Source: SABY01 sp964593705 (GTDB taxonomy: Bacteria; Bacteroidota; Bacteroidia; Bacteroidales; 4484-276). Taken from it: a stretch of DNA of 64,000 nt. Position numbers and translations under genes: made by a program. Position 1 is the first letter of the stretch. The number at the start of each line of letters is the position of its first letter. The DNA is taken from the NCBI GenBank assembly GCA_964593705.1, contig CAZQIV010000003.1, positions 1-64,000 of the forward strand. The letters are read 5' to 3'. Shown piece after piece: positions 34,105 through 42,972 of the stretch. The notes beneath the pieces were generated by a model. The model searched no databases. It was not told the origin of the DNA and saw only the letters and a list, made by a program, of their open reading frames with translations.

Positions 34105-35217
34105 TTAAAAAGTAAAAATAAACTCCCCACTCGGATCGGTGTAAACCAACGGATTGTTCAAAGCATACGAGTACCTGTTAAAATTCTGCGAGTAATCAGG
34201 CATCTGAACATAGAGATCAGGACTTAAAAACCTACACAAAGCGGCATCATACATCCTCCCGTTCATATTTATCAAACCAAACCATTTTAGATGCTCGTGC
34301 CCTGTGTAACCTCTGTCGAAGATGAAATCAGGGATATTGGTGTAAGTCCAATTGGTAGGGTTTCGGTTCCGCCCCCAGGCATCAAAACTTTGCCTGTGTA
34401 CTTGGTTGCTCTCTGAGTTTATAGCTCCCACAATACTACCCAAATGATCTTTCAGTATGAAATACAATGAATCGGGAGCATTGTCGTATTTTACGTAAAT
34501 AGCAGCCAGGCCATCGCCGGCAGAGATGTAGTGGAGGTGGCGGATGCCTGCTTGTGTGGTTTCTTTTTCGTAATCCCCAAACCCGCCTATCGGCGAGGTA
34601 AATGCGTAGTATTTCGTTAAAAGCACATCATCCCCTATACCACTATTGAGTTGGGTTTTTCGACGTAGGCGGTCGGGGTAAATAATAAAGTAATCCAAAT
34701 TGCCCTGGCTAATGTACGAGGCTTTGTTAAAGGCGGTGTAATCAACCGTTTGGCTTGTGGCGGGTAATAAATTACCGGTGGTGTTGCTTAGTCCTGTTAC
34801 AGCGTGTGGGCCTGCATCCTGCCCGGTGTAGTCATAATCGCCAATATCGGAACGGTTAGTTATGTTGCCGTTGTCGGCGTATTGGGTGTTGCGGTAATTA
34901 TTCTTTGTCCTTTTTTCTTGATAAAAAAAAACGAAAAAATCAAGGCTGCCTGAAATTTTCCAAGAAACACTAAACCTCGCAAAACCCCGCGACCCAAAAC
35001 TCGTCGCTGCACTCCTCAAACAAGGGTCGCTTAACGCAAAGCCATCGCATTTTGCTTCGGCTTGTGTTTCTAAGGAAATTTCAGAAGGCCGGTCGTTTTC
35101 CATAGCAAGCCCCGGATAATCAGAAGCAGCAATTTGCCCGCGGGCGTTGTAGGCCTGGTTGCTCCACACCGATATGTTGTTTTGGTTTTTCACTTGGCTA
35201 AAGTATCCTAATATCAT
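34105..35217 (-). CDS. Truncated RHS core protein without toxin domain (third unit)
   Basis: A 370-residue frame containing the last RHS repeats and the RHS core motif ('KDHLGSIVGAIN', 'FDAWGRNRNP', then 'RMYDAALCRFLSPDLYVQMP' and 'NNPLVYTDPSGEF'). Only four residues follow 'PSGEF', so there is no C-terminal effector. The N-terminus is cut short. Residues about 37-105 do not look like RHS sequence: they are the translation of a palindromic repeat at 34910-35100 that replaces the corresponding segment seen in the unit at 37833-39722. Likely a non-functional or reservoir copy. Confidence 0.7.
   Translation of the reverse strand: MILGYFSQVKNQNNISVWSNQAYNARGQIAASDYPGLAMENDRPSEISLETQAEAKCDGFALSDPCLRSAATSFGSRGFARFSVSWKISGSLDFFVFFYQEKRTKNNYRNTQYADNGNITNRSDIGDYDYTGQDAGPHAVTGLSNTTGNLLPATSQTVDYTAFNKASYISQGNLDYFIIYPDRLRRKTQLNSGIGDDVLLTKYYAFTSPIGGFGDYEKETTQAGIRHLHYISAGDGLAAIYVKYDNAPDSLYFILKDHLGSIVGAINSESNQVHRQSFDAWGRNRNPTNWTYTNIPDFIFDRGYTGHEHLKWFGLINMNGRMYDAALCRFLSPDLYVQMPDYSQNFNRYSYALNNPLVYTDPSGEFIFTF
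34910..35105. repeat. Palindromic repeat inserted in the RHS gene
   Basis: The arms 'ctgaaattttccaagaaaca' and 'tgtttctaaggaaatttcag' are imperfect reverse complements. The insertion keeps the RHS reading frame open but replaces about 70 codons of normal RHS sequence. Confidence 0.6.
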
Positions 35218-35256
35218 GATACTAATTATAGCCCCGGTTTCCCGAGGTTTTTATTA

Positions 35257-35721
35257 TTACCGTTCAGATTTATCTGAACTTAAATTCAATGTCTTAAATG
35301 GCAACTCACCTATTTGACCAGATTTTGTCTTAAATATTATCTTTTCTTGCTTACTATCAACATATAACTTTAGTTGTTCTTTTAATCTTGCATTTGTTTT
35401 TGCAATCAAACGCCAAGTCCCCTCTTTTTCGGTGAAAACATAAATATTCCAACAAGGTAATCCTGAACATCCAGAAACTAAAACAACATTAACATATATC
35501 CCATTAGCTAAAATATCTTTCGAAGATACAGAAGAAAAAGGAAGTTGGTTTTTCCCCCATTCGTTTATCTGATTCTTGTCTTGAAAGATTAACGTTTCAA
35601 TAGAATCCTGACTCGCCCATAATAATTCCTTCGTGAGCAATTCTTGAGAATAAGAGTTCATTTTTAATAATATTAATAGTGGTAATAGTAAATACTTGTA
35701 AATTAGCTTTATCTTACCCAT
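35257..35721 (-). CDS. Small secreted protein, possible immunity protein of RHS unit 2
   Basis: A 154-residue protein with N-terminal hydrophobic signal ('YLLLPLLILLKMNSYSQ') and a predicted beta-rich mature domain including 'LVSGCSGLPCWNIYVFTEKE'. It overlaps the end of the RHS gene at 35709 by 13 bases, the position of immunity genes in polymorphic toxin loci. An export signal would suit protection against a toxin acting in the periplasm. No family is recognised. Confidence 0.55.
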   Translation of the reverse strand: MGKIKLIYKYLLLPLLILLKMNSYSQELLTKELLWASQDSIETLIFQDKNQINEWGKNQLPFSSVSSKDILANGIYVNVVLVSGCSGLPCWNIYVFTEKEGTWRLIAKTNARLKEQLKLYVDSKQEKIIFKTKSGQIGELPFKTLNLSSDKSER

Positions 35722-37373
35722 AGTAAAATTCCTCCGTTATTATAATTCACGCTAGGGTAATGGTGATTAGCTCTAGCTGGATTTGTTATAAACCGACCTG
35801 ATGCATCTACATTTATAACGGGTGTAATTCCTGGCTTATGAGACCAATTTCCCCCTTTATCCTGGCGATACCAATGGTAATCAACCCCCTGGTCAATGAC
35901 TAAATACACGGATGAATATCCTCTTTTCCCAAAACCTAACTTGTTAATTAAATACGGCTTTTTAATTCTGCCATCACTTATTGCTCCATTTGTCACATAA
36001 TCCAAATTTACATCAGAAGCACTAGTTATCGGCTGTCCTCCTGCCTCTCCTGGTTGTAAACCCCAATAATTTCCATTTCCTTTGTCATCTAATGCATAAC
36101 TATAACAATTGTTGGTTGTTTGAATCACTCCATTATCATTCCATTCATCTGGGACATACACAGGGCTACTTTCCCATGCTTTTGAATTATAATAACCACC
36201 TATACCATAACTCCAACCTCCTGAACCATAACCAACATTAAATCCAATGCCAGACGCATCATTTCCAACTCCAACTCCTGCACTTACCCCCCAACCATTG
36301 CTCCATTGCTTGCTTGACATGTCATAAGTTTGAGAAAAGTTTACCCCTGCATTAAATGGACCCAAAGATGCATATGCACCTTCTGATGTGGTAGTACTCC
36401 ATCCACTATACTTAAAGTTATAATCTAAACTTTGACTTACCATAACACCAGAACCAAATCCAGTTCCTCCAACGCGATAACCTACTTCACCATAACCACC
36501 TAACGAAGCCCCTTCGCCCCATCCAATATTTAAACCTGCTCCTAAAGGAATTCCAATTGGAGTGAAATTGAATCCTATGCTAAATCCTCCATTACCAAAA
36601 CTCCAGGTAAGAAAATCCCCACTCGGGTCAGTATAAACCAAGGGGTTATTCAAAGCATAAGAATACCTGTTAAAATTCTGTGAGTAATCCGGCATCTGAA
36701 CGAAGGGATCGGGGCTAAGGAATCTACACAAAGCAGCGTCGTACATCCTCCCGTTCATATTAATAAGTCCAAACCATTTTAAATGTTTCCCGCTAAGGCG
36801 GGACAGGCTATGACCCGTAAATCCCCGGTCAAATGGGAAGTCGGGAATGTTGGTGTAGCTCCAGTTTTCAGGGTTACGCTTCCGCCCCCAGGCATCAAAG
36901 CTTTGCTTGTAAACTTTTTCATTTTCACTGTTTATCGCTCCAACTATGCTGCCTAAGTGGTCTTTCATTATAAAATACAAAGAGTCCACACCGCCATCGT
37001 TTTTCACATAAATGGCAGCCAGACCATCGCCGCCGGAAATGTAGTGAAGTTCCCGTGTGCCGGAGGCATCGGTTTCTTTTTCGTAATCGCCAAAGGCGTA
37101 GTATTTCGTTAGCAACACATCATCCCCTATACCACTATTGAGTTGGGTTTTGCGGCGCAAGCGGTCGGGGTAAATAATAAAGTAATCCAAGTTGCCCTGG
37201 CTAATGTACGAGGCTTTGTTAAAGACGGTGTAATCAACCGTTTGGCTTGTGGCGGGTAATAAATTGCCGGTGGTGTTGCTTAGGCCGGTAAAGGCATGAG
37301 GGCCGACACCAGCCTGGCTGTAGCTAATATAGCCGCGGGCATACAGTAAGACAGATAGAAGAATTTCGTGCAT
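35709..37373 (-). CDS. Truncated RHS core protein with papain-like C-terminal domain (second unit)
   Basis: A 554-residue protein. It begins abruptly ('MHEILLSVLLYARGYISYSQ') and soon enters RHS sequence with the core 'KDHLGSIVGAINSENEKVYK' to 'NNPLVYTDPSGDF' (about 150-262). The variable C-terminus has a glycine-rich barrel-like stretch (about 265-400), then 'NNCYSYALDDKGNGNYWGLQ' and 'DYHWYRQDKGGNWSHKPG', where a cysteine and a histidine are placed as in papain/NlpC-like hydrolases. An effector acting on peptide or cell-wall bonds is inferred. The small gene overlapping its end may give immunity. Confidence 0.7.
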   Translation of the reverse strand: MHEILLSVLLYARGYISYSQAGVGPHAFTGLSNTTGNLLPATSQTVDYTVFNKASYISQGNLDYFIIYPDRLRRKTQLNSGIGDDVLLTKYYAFGDYEKETDASGTRELHYISGGDGLAAIYVKNDGGVDSLYFIMKDHLGSIVGAINSENEKVYKQSFDAWGRKRNPENWSYTNIPDFPFDRGFTGHSLSRLSGKHLKWFGLINMNGRMYDAALCRFLSPDPFVQMPDYSQNFNRYSYALNNPLVYTDPSGDFLTWSFGNGGFSIGFNFTPIGIPLGAGLNIGWGEGASLGGYGEVGYRVGGTGFGSGVMVSQSLDYNFKYSGWSTTTSEGAYASLGPFNAGVNFSQTYDMSSKQWSNGWGVSAGVGVGNDASGIGFNVGYGSGGWSYGIGGYYNSKAWESSPVYVPDEWNDNGVIQTTNNCYSYALDDKGNGNYWGLQPGEAGGQPITSASDVNLDYVTNGAISDGRIKKPYLINKLGFGKRGYSSVYLVIDQGVDYHWYRQDKGGNWSHKPGITPVINVDASGRFITNPARANHHYPSVNYNNGGILLWVR

Positions 37374-37399
37374 ATGCTAAATAAATAGTAACAAGAAAA

Positions 37400-37849
37400 T
37401 TATGGGTAAGTAATAGTCCAATTGTTTTTCTCAAAGTCTTCCAAATTCAAATCATACCGTTTGACGAATAAATAATTTTCCCTAATGCTGTCCCAAGGAA
37501 TAGATGACAAAACGAGGCTATCAAATAGGAAATACATTAATTTGTTTTCTTTTTTTAAATACATATCAAAACATCCATCTCTGTCGTAATGGATTTTTGA
37601 TGAATGACTTTTTATTTTATAGAAGTCTGATGCAACAGAGGGATCATAATCGATAATACTGGTGTCAGGGTATTTGTCACTATAATAGAAATACAAAACT
37701 TGGTCTGTATTATTGATGATTGTTATTTCTTTGTGACAGTCTTTTTCCATTTTTGAACAGTCAGAACCACCAATGATTAGGGCAAATACTGCTATGAGCA
37801 GTAGAGCGCCATGATTCCTTAAAAATTGATTTTTATTTCCTCTTTCCAT
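37400..37849 (-). CDS. Lipoprotein, possible immunity protein of RHS unit 1
   Basis: A 149-residue protein with a lipoprotein signal 'LLLIAVFALIIGGSDC' and a mature domain including 'KEITIINNTDQVLYFYYSDK', reminiscent of small beta-sandwich proteins. The frame also allows a start at 37873; ATG at 37849 overlaps the RHS gene less. Placed directly after an RHS gene with a metallopeptidase-like C-terminus, it is a candidate immunity lipoprotein. Function not proven. Confidence 0.55.
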   Translation of the reverse strand: MERGNKNQFLRNHGALLLIAVFALIIGGSDCSKMEKDCHKEITIINNTDQVLYFYYSDKYPDTSIIDYDPSVASDFYKIKSHSSKIHYDRDGCFDMYLKKENKLMYFLFDSLVLSSIPWDSIRENYLFVKRYDLNLEDFEKNNWTITYP

Positions 37850-39722
37850 AATATATCTTTTGATAATTGACATAACGTGTGTTGTAGTTATCGGTATTAA
37901 TTAATCCCGTAATAAGAAATAATGGAAGGTAATAATCTAATAGATTTGGCTTGATAGTTAGCACATTAAGTAAATTTTGGAAATTACTACTATAATAATC
38001 ATCCATTGTCCACGCATTACCAGGAAATCCTATGGGATTTTTGTTGAAATCCCATGTAAAATCATCGACATTGTCTTGAAAATATTTAATTGCTCTTACA
38101 TTTGCATCCTGCTCTACTGGATTGTAATTATGCCGTGAATTAAAATCAGCCCGATTAAATTTTTTACTAAACAGACTAGGTATTCCAACTCTTGGATAAT
38201 AAGCCCACCCCATACTCTGACTTTGGATGTAATGGCCGTATTCATGCTGAAACAATGGATTGTTTGTATTAGCCTCAATAGAGTTATCGCCAACAATAAA
38301 ACTACCCTGAGTAACTCCTCCCCATCCATCATTTCGTGTTTTAAGGACGGTTGCGCCATATTTATAGTCAACAGACTCTATACCACCTGATAAACCAAAA
38401 GTATTGAAACTATGAGCTGTACCAAATCCGCCTATGGTCTGGGGCAGCTGCCAGGTGAACCTTGAGAATACCTCCCAAACTTGTCCTCCAAAGTTTTTAT
38501 TAGGATCGGTAACAAAGAGCCCACCCCAAATTTTGATATCATTGCCACCTCTTAGGTTGGCTTCATCCCAGGCATTATCAAACCTGTTGCTGCCCGAACT
38601 AAAGAATCCGTCAACTAAACCCATTAGCCAGGAATCCCAAACGAAAAACTCCCCACTCGGATCGGTATAAACCAGCGGATTATTCAAAGCATACGAGTAC
38701 CGGTTAAAGTTCTGTGAGTAGTCCGGCATCTGAACATAGAGATCAGGGCTCAAAAACCTACACAAAGCGGCATCGTACATCCGGCCATTCATGTTAATAA
38801 GGCCAAACCACTTTAGGTGTTCGTGACCCGTGTATCCCCGCATAAAGGGGAAGTTATCCGGTATGTTGGAATAAGTCCAATTCTCCGGGTTTCTTTTCCT
38901 GCCCCATGCGTCAAAGCTTTGCCTGTAAACTTTACCTGTTTCATTATTTATGGCTCCAGTGATACTGCCGAGATGATCTTTCATTATAAAGTACAAAGAG
39001 TCCACACCACCATCGTTTTTCACATAAATGGCTGCCAAACCATCGCCAGCGGCAATGTAGTGCAGGTGGCGTGTGCCAGCTTGTGTGGTTTCTTTTTCGT
39101 AATCCCCAAACCCGCCTATCGGCGAGGTAAATGCGTAGTATTTCGTTAAAAGCACATCATCCCCTATACCACTATTGAGTTGGGTTTTTCGACGTAGGCG
39201 GTCGGGGTAAATAATAAAGTAATCCAAATTGCCCTGGCTAATGTACGAGGCTTTGTTAAAGGCGGTGTAATCAACCGTTTGGCTTGTGGCGGGTAATAAA
39301 TTACCGGTGGTTTCTTCCAAACTTGAAACGGCATGTGGTCCGTAATCACCGTAATTGTAATCGCCAATATCACTCCGGTTTTCGATATTCCCGTTGTCGG
39401 AATAGCTGGTATTGCGGTAATTATAGGCATTCAGGCTGTCGGCACGGAGACGGTTTAGTTTATCGTAGCGGAATTTCTCGAATTTAAAATACTTCCATGT
39501 ATCGCGCTGCATAAGGTTGCCACGTTTTTCGTCAAAATCGTAATACAAATATTCAATGTATGTTGAAGTGCCGCTTGGTTTGGTCTTTATTTGGCTGGGA
39601 AAGCCAAAACTATCCCAAACCCGGTTAACTTCATACGCACCACCAAGATCGTAGCCGGTAATTTGCCCCCGGGCGTTGTAGGCTGCATTGCTCAATTCCG
39701 ATATGTTGTTCTTGTTTTTCAC
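37833..39722 (-). CDS. Truncated RHS core protein with HExxH metallopeptidase-like C-terminus (first unit)
   Basis: A 629-residue protein starting with GTG at 39722, with an in-frame stop shortly upstream, so the N-terminal part of a normal RHS protein is missing. The RHS repeats include 'YLYYDFDEKRGNLMQRDTWK', and the core runs to 'NNPLVYTDPSGEF' at about residue 360. The C-terminal 270 residues contain 'NPLFQHEYGHYIQSQSMGW', an HExxH zinc-binding motif (HEYGH), which suggests a peptidase effector. Most conserved RHS part of the three units. Such truncated copies can serve as donors of toxin tips by recombination. Confidence 0.75.
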   Translation of the reverse strand: MKNKNNISELSNAAYNARGQITGYDLGGAYEVNRVWDSFGFPSQIKTKPSGTSTYIEYLYYDFDEKRGNLMQRDTWKYFKFEKFRYDKLNRLRADSLNAYNYRNTSYSDNGNIENRSDIGDYNYGDYGPHAVSSLEETTGNLLPATSQTVDYTAFNKASYISQGNLDYFIIYPDRLRRKTQLNSGIGDDVLLTKYYAFTSPIGGFGDYEKETTQAGTRHLHYIAAGDGLAAIYVKNDGGVDSLYFIMKDHLGSITGAINNETGKVYRQSFDAWGRKRNPENWTYSNIPDNFPFMRGYTGHEHLKWFGLINMNGRMYDAALCRFLSPDLYVQMPDYSQNFNRYSYALNNPLVYTDPSGEFFVWDSWLMGLVDGFFSSGSNRFDNAWDEANLRGGNDIKIWGGLFVTDPNKNFGGQVWEVFSRFTWQLPQTIGGFGTAHSFNTFGLSGGIESVDYKYGATVLKTRNDGWGGVTQGSFIVGDNSIEANTNNPLFQHEYGHYIQSQSMGWAYYPRVGIPSLFSKKFNRADFNSRHNYNPVEQDANVRAIKYFQDNVDDFTWDFNKNPIGFPGNAWTMDDYYSSNFQNLLNVLTIKPNLLDYYLPLFLITGLINTDNYNTRYVNYQKIYYGKRK

Positions 39723-40010
39723 TTTGCTAAAGTATCCATTTTCCCGTTATCACATTCATCACACATGAGCAAAAATGAATCAAGAAAATTAGAAAAACAA
39801 ATGTATTGATTTAGATACTTTAATTCTTTAAAACTGAGGTGAGATGATTATCAATAACTTAGTGTGATTATTTAGAATGAGGCTAAATTGGGTAAGCAAG
39901 ATTATCGTAAAACTAATCAGCAATGGCCTTATCGAATAACTTTGTTTACAAAGATGATGAGCACAGTGCATCCTCGCCGGATCAACGAATAACACAATAT
40001 TTGATAATAA
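39723..40010. other. Intergenic stretch, nothing recognised
   Basis: AT-rich sequence upstream of the RHS cluster up to the terminator at 40011. No coding or repeat signal apart from the immediate RHS-like remnant 'GYFS' codons. Confidence 0.5.
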
Positions 40011-40045
40011 AAAAAACCTGCTTAATAATAAAAGCAGGTTTTTTT
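40011..40045. terminator. Bidirectional terminator downstream of the DUF1015 gene
   Basis: 'aaaacctgctt' and 'aagcaggtttt' pair around 'aataataa', with A-run on one side and T-run on the other, so it can work in both directions. It lies about 50 bases after the stop of the minus-strand DUF1015 gene. Confidence 0.85.
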
Positions 40046-40093
40046 GTTTTGAGCTGTTTTATTTTACAGCATCATAAAAGCATCGTTATGGTT

Positions 40094-41344
40094 TTAAAAA
40101 TTACTCAAGGAATGTACAACCAAACCACTCCTGAGCTTAGGCTCGAACCAGGTAGTTTTGGGTGGCATAATGTTTCCGGTATCGGCGATGTTGATGAGTT
40201 GTTTCATCGAAACGGGATACAATGCAAAAGCAGCTTTCATTTCGCCGGAATCAACGCGTTTTTTCAGTTCACCCAATCCACGGATTCCACCTACAAAATC
40301 AATGCGGTCGGAAGTTCTTAAATCTTTGATGTCGATGGGATCGAGCACGAGCTTGGAAAGAATGGTAACATCCAAAACGCCAATCGGATCATTGTCGTTG
40401 TATGTACCTTGTTTGGCAGTGAGCGAGTACCATTTTTTATTGAGGTACATGCTGAAGTTGTGCAAACTTACAGGCTTATAAATCTCTGCGCCTTTTTCCT
40501 CCACCACGAAATTAGTCCTAAGCATTGCCAAAAATTCATCATCCGACATGCCGTTCAAATCCGTTACTACACGGTTATAGTCGATAATGGTGAGCTGGTT
40601 GTCAGGAAAATGCACGGCCAGAAAGAAGTTGTATTCCTCATCGCCCCGATGTTTGGGGTTGTTTTGCTTTTTTTCGTTGCCTACCAGCGCAGCAGCCGCT
40701 GTACGGTGATGCCCGTCAGCAACATAGGTGGATGGAATTTCAGCAAAAAGTGCAATTAGTTTTTCTATCACGGCTTTTTCATCAACAGTCCAAAAGTGAT
40801 GGCCAAATCCGTCAACAGCGGTAAAGTCGTAATCGGGCTTATGATTTTTTACCCAGTCAGCAACTATTTCATCAATTTCCGCTTTGGCAGGATAAGTAAA
40901 AAATACCGGCTCCATGTTGGCATTTGTAATACGCACATGTTTCATGCGGTCTTCTTCTTTAACCTTGCGCGTAAGCTCATGCTTTTTAATCACATTATTA
41001 AGGTAATCCTCAACGGCGGCACAACCTACCAGACCATACTGGGTTTTTCCGTTCATGGTTTGCGCATAAATGTAGAGGTTCTGCGTATCATCGGCCACAA
41101 GCCAACGTTCGCGGAGGAAATGAACAAAATTGTCTTTTGCCTTTTCGTACACAAGCTGCGAATAATGATCTACATCTGCGGGAAGATCAATTTCGGGTTT
41201 AATAATATGAAGCAAGGAATACTGGTTGCCTTCTGCCTCTACTTTGGCCTCCTCCGAATTGAGTACATCATACGGGCGTGAAGCCAGCTTTTCTGCAATT
41301 GACTGCGGTGGTTTAATTCCTTTAAAAGCTTTTAAAATAGCCAT
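40094..41344 (-). CDS. DUF1015-family protein
   Basis: A 416-residue cytoplasmic protein of DUF1015 (SpoOJ-like, 'YkuN-type' in some annotations). Family marks are 'FKGIKPPQSIAEKLASRPYD' at the start, 'TYVADGHHRTAAAALVG' (histidine pair, about 195-211) and 'PIDIKDLRTSDRIDFVGGIR' near the C-terminus. It often follows serC and serA in Bacteroidetes, as here. The biochemical role is unknown; a nucleotide- or amino-acid-related function is only a guess from the neighbourhood. Confidence 0.85.
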   Translation of the reverse strand: MAILKAFKGIKPPQSIAEKLASRPYDVLNSEEAKVEAEGNQYSLLHIIKPEIDLPADVDHYSQLVYEKAKDNFVHFLRERWLVADDTQNLYIYAQTMNGKTQYGLVGCAAVEDYLNNVIKKHELTRKVKEEDRMKHVRITNANMEPVFFTYPAKAEIDEIVADWVKNHKPDYDFTAVDGFGHHFWTVDEKAVIEKLIALFAEIPSTYVADGHHRTAAAALVGNEKKQNNPKHRGDEEYNFFLAVHFPDNQLTIIDYNRVVTDLNGMSDDEFLAMLRTNFVVEEKGAEIYKPVSLHNFSMYLNKKWYSLTAKQGTYNDNDPIGVLDVTILSKLVLDPIDIKDLRTSDRIDFVGGIRGLGELKKRVDSGEMKAAFALYPVSMKQLINIADTGNIMPPKTTWFEPKLRSGLVVHSLSNF

Positions 41345-41526
41345 TTATTCTTTTTTTATTGGTGAGAAAAATAAAATGAAAACACTAATGAGACCAGTCT
41401 AAAAAGGTACGGAGCACCATATTTATGCAATTTACGTCTCAGATTATCAGTATATTAAAAATTTATTATCCATGCATCTCCCGAAGGATCGGGACAGGCT
41501 GTGGCTTTTTAAACCGGATTCACTAA

Positions 41527-41928
41527 TTATTTATCATCATAATTGTTAGTACTTCGCTGCAACGACCCAATTAAAGCGCCAATCATTTTAGTAAGTTCCA
41601 TCAATTGGCCGCGCGATTGGTCTATTGAAGTATCGGTCATGTAATTCAATCCTTTAGCAATAGAGGTATAAACCACACATTCTCTAATGGAACTTTTTGC
41701 CATTTTTAGGTAATAAATAAACTGGGTTTTATTGCGTGATGATCCTTCGGCAATCTGAAGCGCGATGGCTTGTGCAGCATTTACGAATCTAGTTGTAAGA
41801 TTTTGCATTTCATTGTCGGGGAAAAAACTTGTTGCCGAATGAACCCAACCCACATAATCAAGAGCTTTGTGATATACCCTCAGGTCTTCAAACCTGAAAA
41901 ATGTCATGATCTTCTCGTTGTCTTCCAT
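41527..41928 (-). CDS. Four-helix bundle protein (23S rRNA intervening-sequence family)
   Basis: A 133-residue four-helix protein with the family motifs 'FRFEDLRVYHKALDYVGWVH' and 'QIAEGSSRNKTQFIYYLKMA' followed by 'SIRECVVYTSIA'. The family is named for genes in 23S rRNA intervening sequences but is common as a free-standing gene in Bacteroidetes. It sits within the serine operon region. Function unknown. Confidence 0.85.
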   Translation of the reverse strand: MEDNEKIMTFFRFEDLRVYHKALDYVGWVHSATSFFPDNEMQNLTTRFVNAAQAIALQIAEGSSRNKTQFIYYLKMAKSSIRECVVYTSIAKGLNYMTDTSIDQSRGQLMELTKMIGALIGSLQRSTNNYDDK

Positions 41929-42035
41929 TGTAAGAAAATAAGTAAGTTATTAGTATCTTAAATAATTAAAAGTCAGACCTGACAATGGTCGATTGTCAGG
42001 TCTGTTTGGCGCACAAAATTAATAAAATTATTATC

Positions 42036-42965
42036 CTATTTATTTACCTGGAAAGTAGTGTCTCCATTTTTGAAAAAGTTAACTATTTGATTGGCTCCTG
42101 CAATACCTGCATTGATATTGGCCTCGGCGGTTTGAGCACCCATTTTCTTGGGAGTGAAGAAATACCGTCCGGCAAATTTTTCTTCAATTTCAGCAGAACA
42201 ATCCGGTGCAATATCAGAAATGTATTTGAAATCAGGCCTTGTGGCAAAAACCTTTAACAAGCCTTCTTCGTCAATCACCTCTTTGCGGGCAGTATTAACC
42301 AGCACAGCATTTTCGGGTATTGCTGACAGCAAAGCAAAGCCTATCGATTTTTTGGTTTTGTCGTTGGCCGGAATATGTAAGGAAATATATTGGCAATTTT
42401 CGTAGAGTTCTTCAACGGAATCCATAGGAATTACGCCGTCATCAATCATAGTCTTTTTTTCGATAAAAGGATCATAAGCCATGATTTTCATTCCAAAACC
42501 ACGGGCAATATCAGCAACATATTTACCAACATTTCCGTAAGCATGAATACCTATTTTCTTACCCTTGAGTTCTGTTCCTGCTTTGCCGTTGTAGTTATTC
42601 CGAGCCATCAAAACCATCATGCCTAAAGCAAGTTCAGCAACAGCATTGGAATTTTGACCGGGAGTATTCATGGCAACAACGCCTTTGGCAGTGCATGCAG
42701 CCAGGTCGATATTGTCGTAACCGGCACCGGCTCTTATAATAACCTTTAAATTTTTCGCGGCATCAATTACTTCTTTTGTAGCTTTATCGCTGCGGATTAT
42801 CATTGCATCAGCATCAGCAACAGCTTTGAGCAACTCATCATTTGAAGTATATTTTTCAAGTAATGCAAACTCATACCCGGCTTTTTCAACAACATCTTTA
42901 ATTGCTGAGACCGCGGCAGGTGCAAATGGCTTTTCTGTAGCTACTAATATTTTTTTCATATCCAT
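42036..42965 (-). CDS. serA: D-3-phosphoglycerate dehydrogenase, short form
   Basis: A 309-residue NAD-dependent dehydrogenase catalysing the first step of serine synthesis. Substrate-site 'IRAGAGYDNIDL' (about 76-87) and nucleotide-binding 'GIHAYGNVGKYVADIARG' are clear; there is no C-terminal ACT regulatory domain. The usual catalytic segment 'PHxGAST' is 'TPKKMGAQTAEANINAG', lacking the histidine, a variant typical of Bacteroidetes. It starts 7 bases after the serC stop, so the two are one operon. Feedback control by serine through an ACT domain is not possible. Confidence 0.9.
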   Translation of the reverse strand: MDMKKILVATEKPFAPAAVSAIKDVVEKAGYEFALLEKYTSNDELLKAVADADAMIIRSDKATKEVIDAAKNLKVIIRAGAGYDNIDLAACTAKGVVAMNTPGQNSNAVAELALGMMVLMARNNYNGKAGTELKGKKIGIHAYGNVGKYVADIARGFGMKIMAYDPFIEKKTMIDDGVIPMDSVEELYENCQYISLHIPANDKTKKSIGFALLSAIPENAVLVNTARKEVIDEEGLLKVFATRPDFKYISDIAPDCSAEIEEKFAGRYFFTPKKMGAQTAEANINAGIAGANQIVNFFKNGDTTFQVNK

Positions 42966-42972
42966 TCAATTT

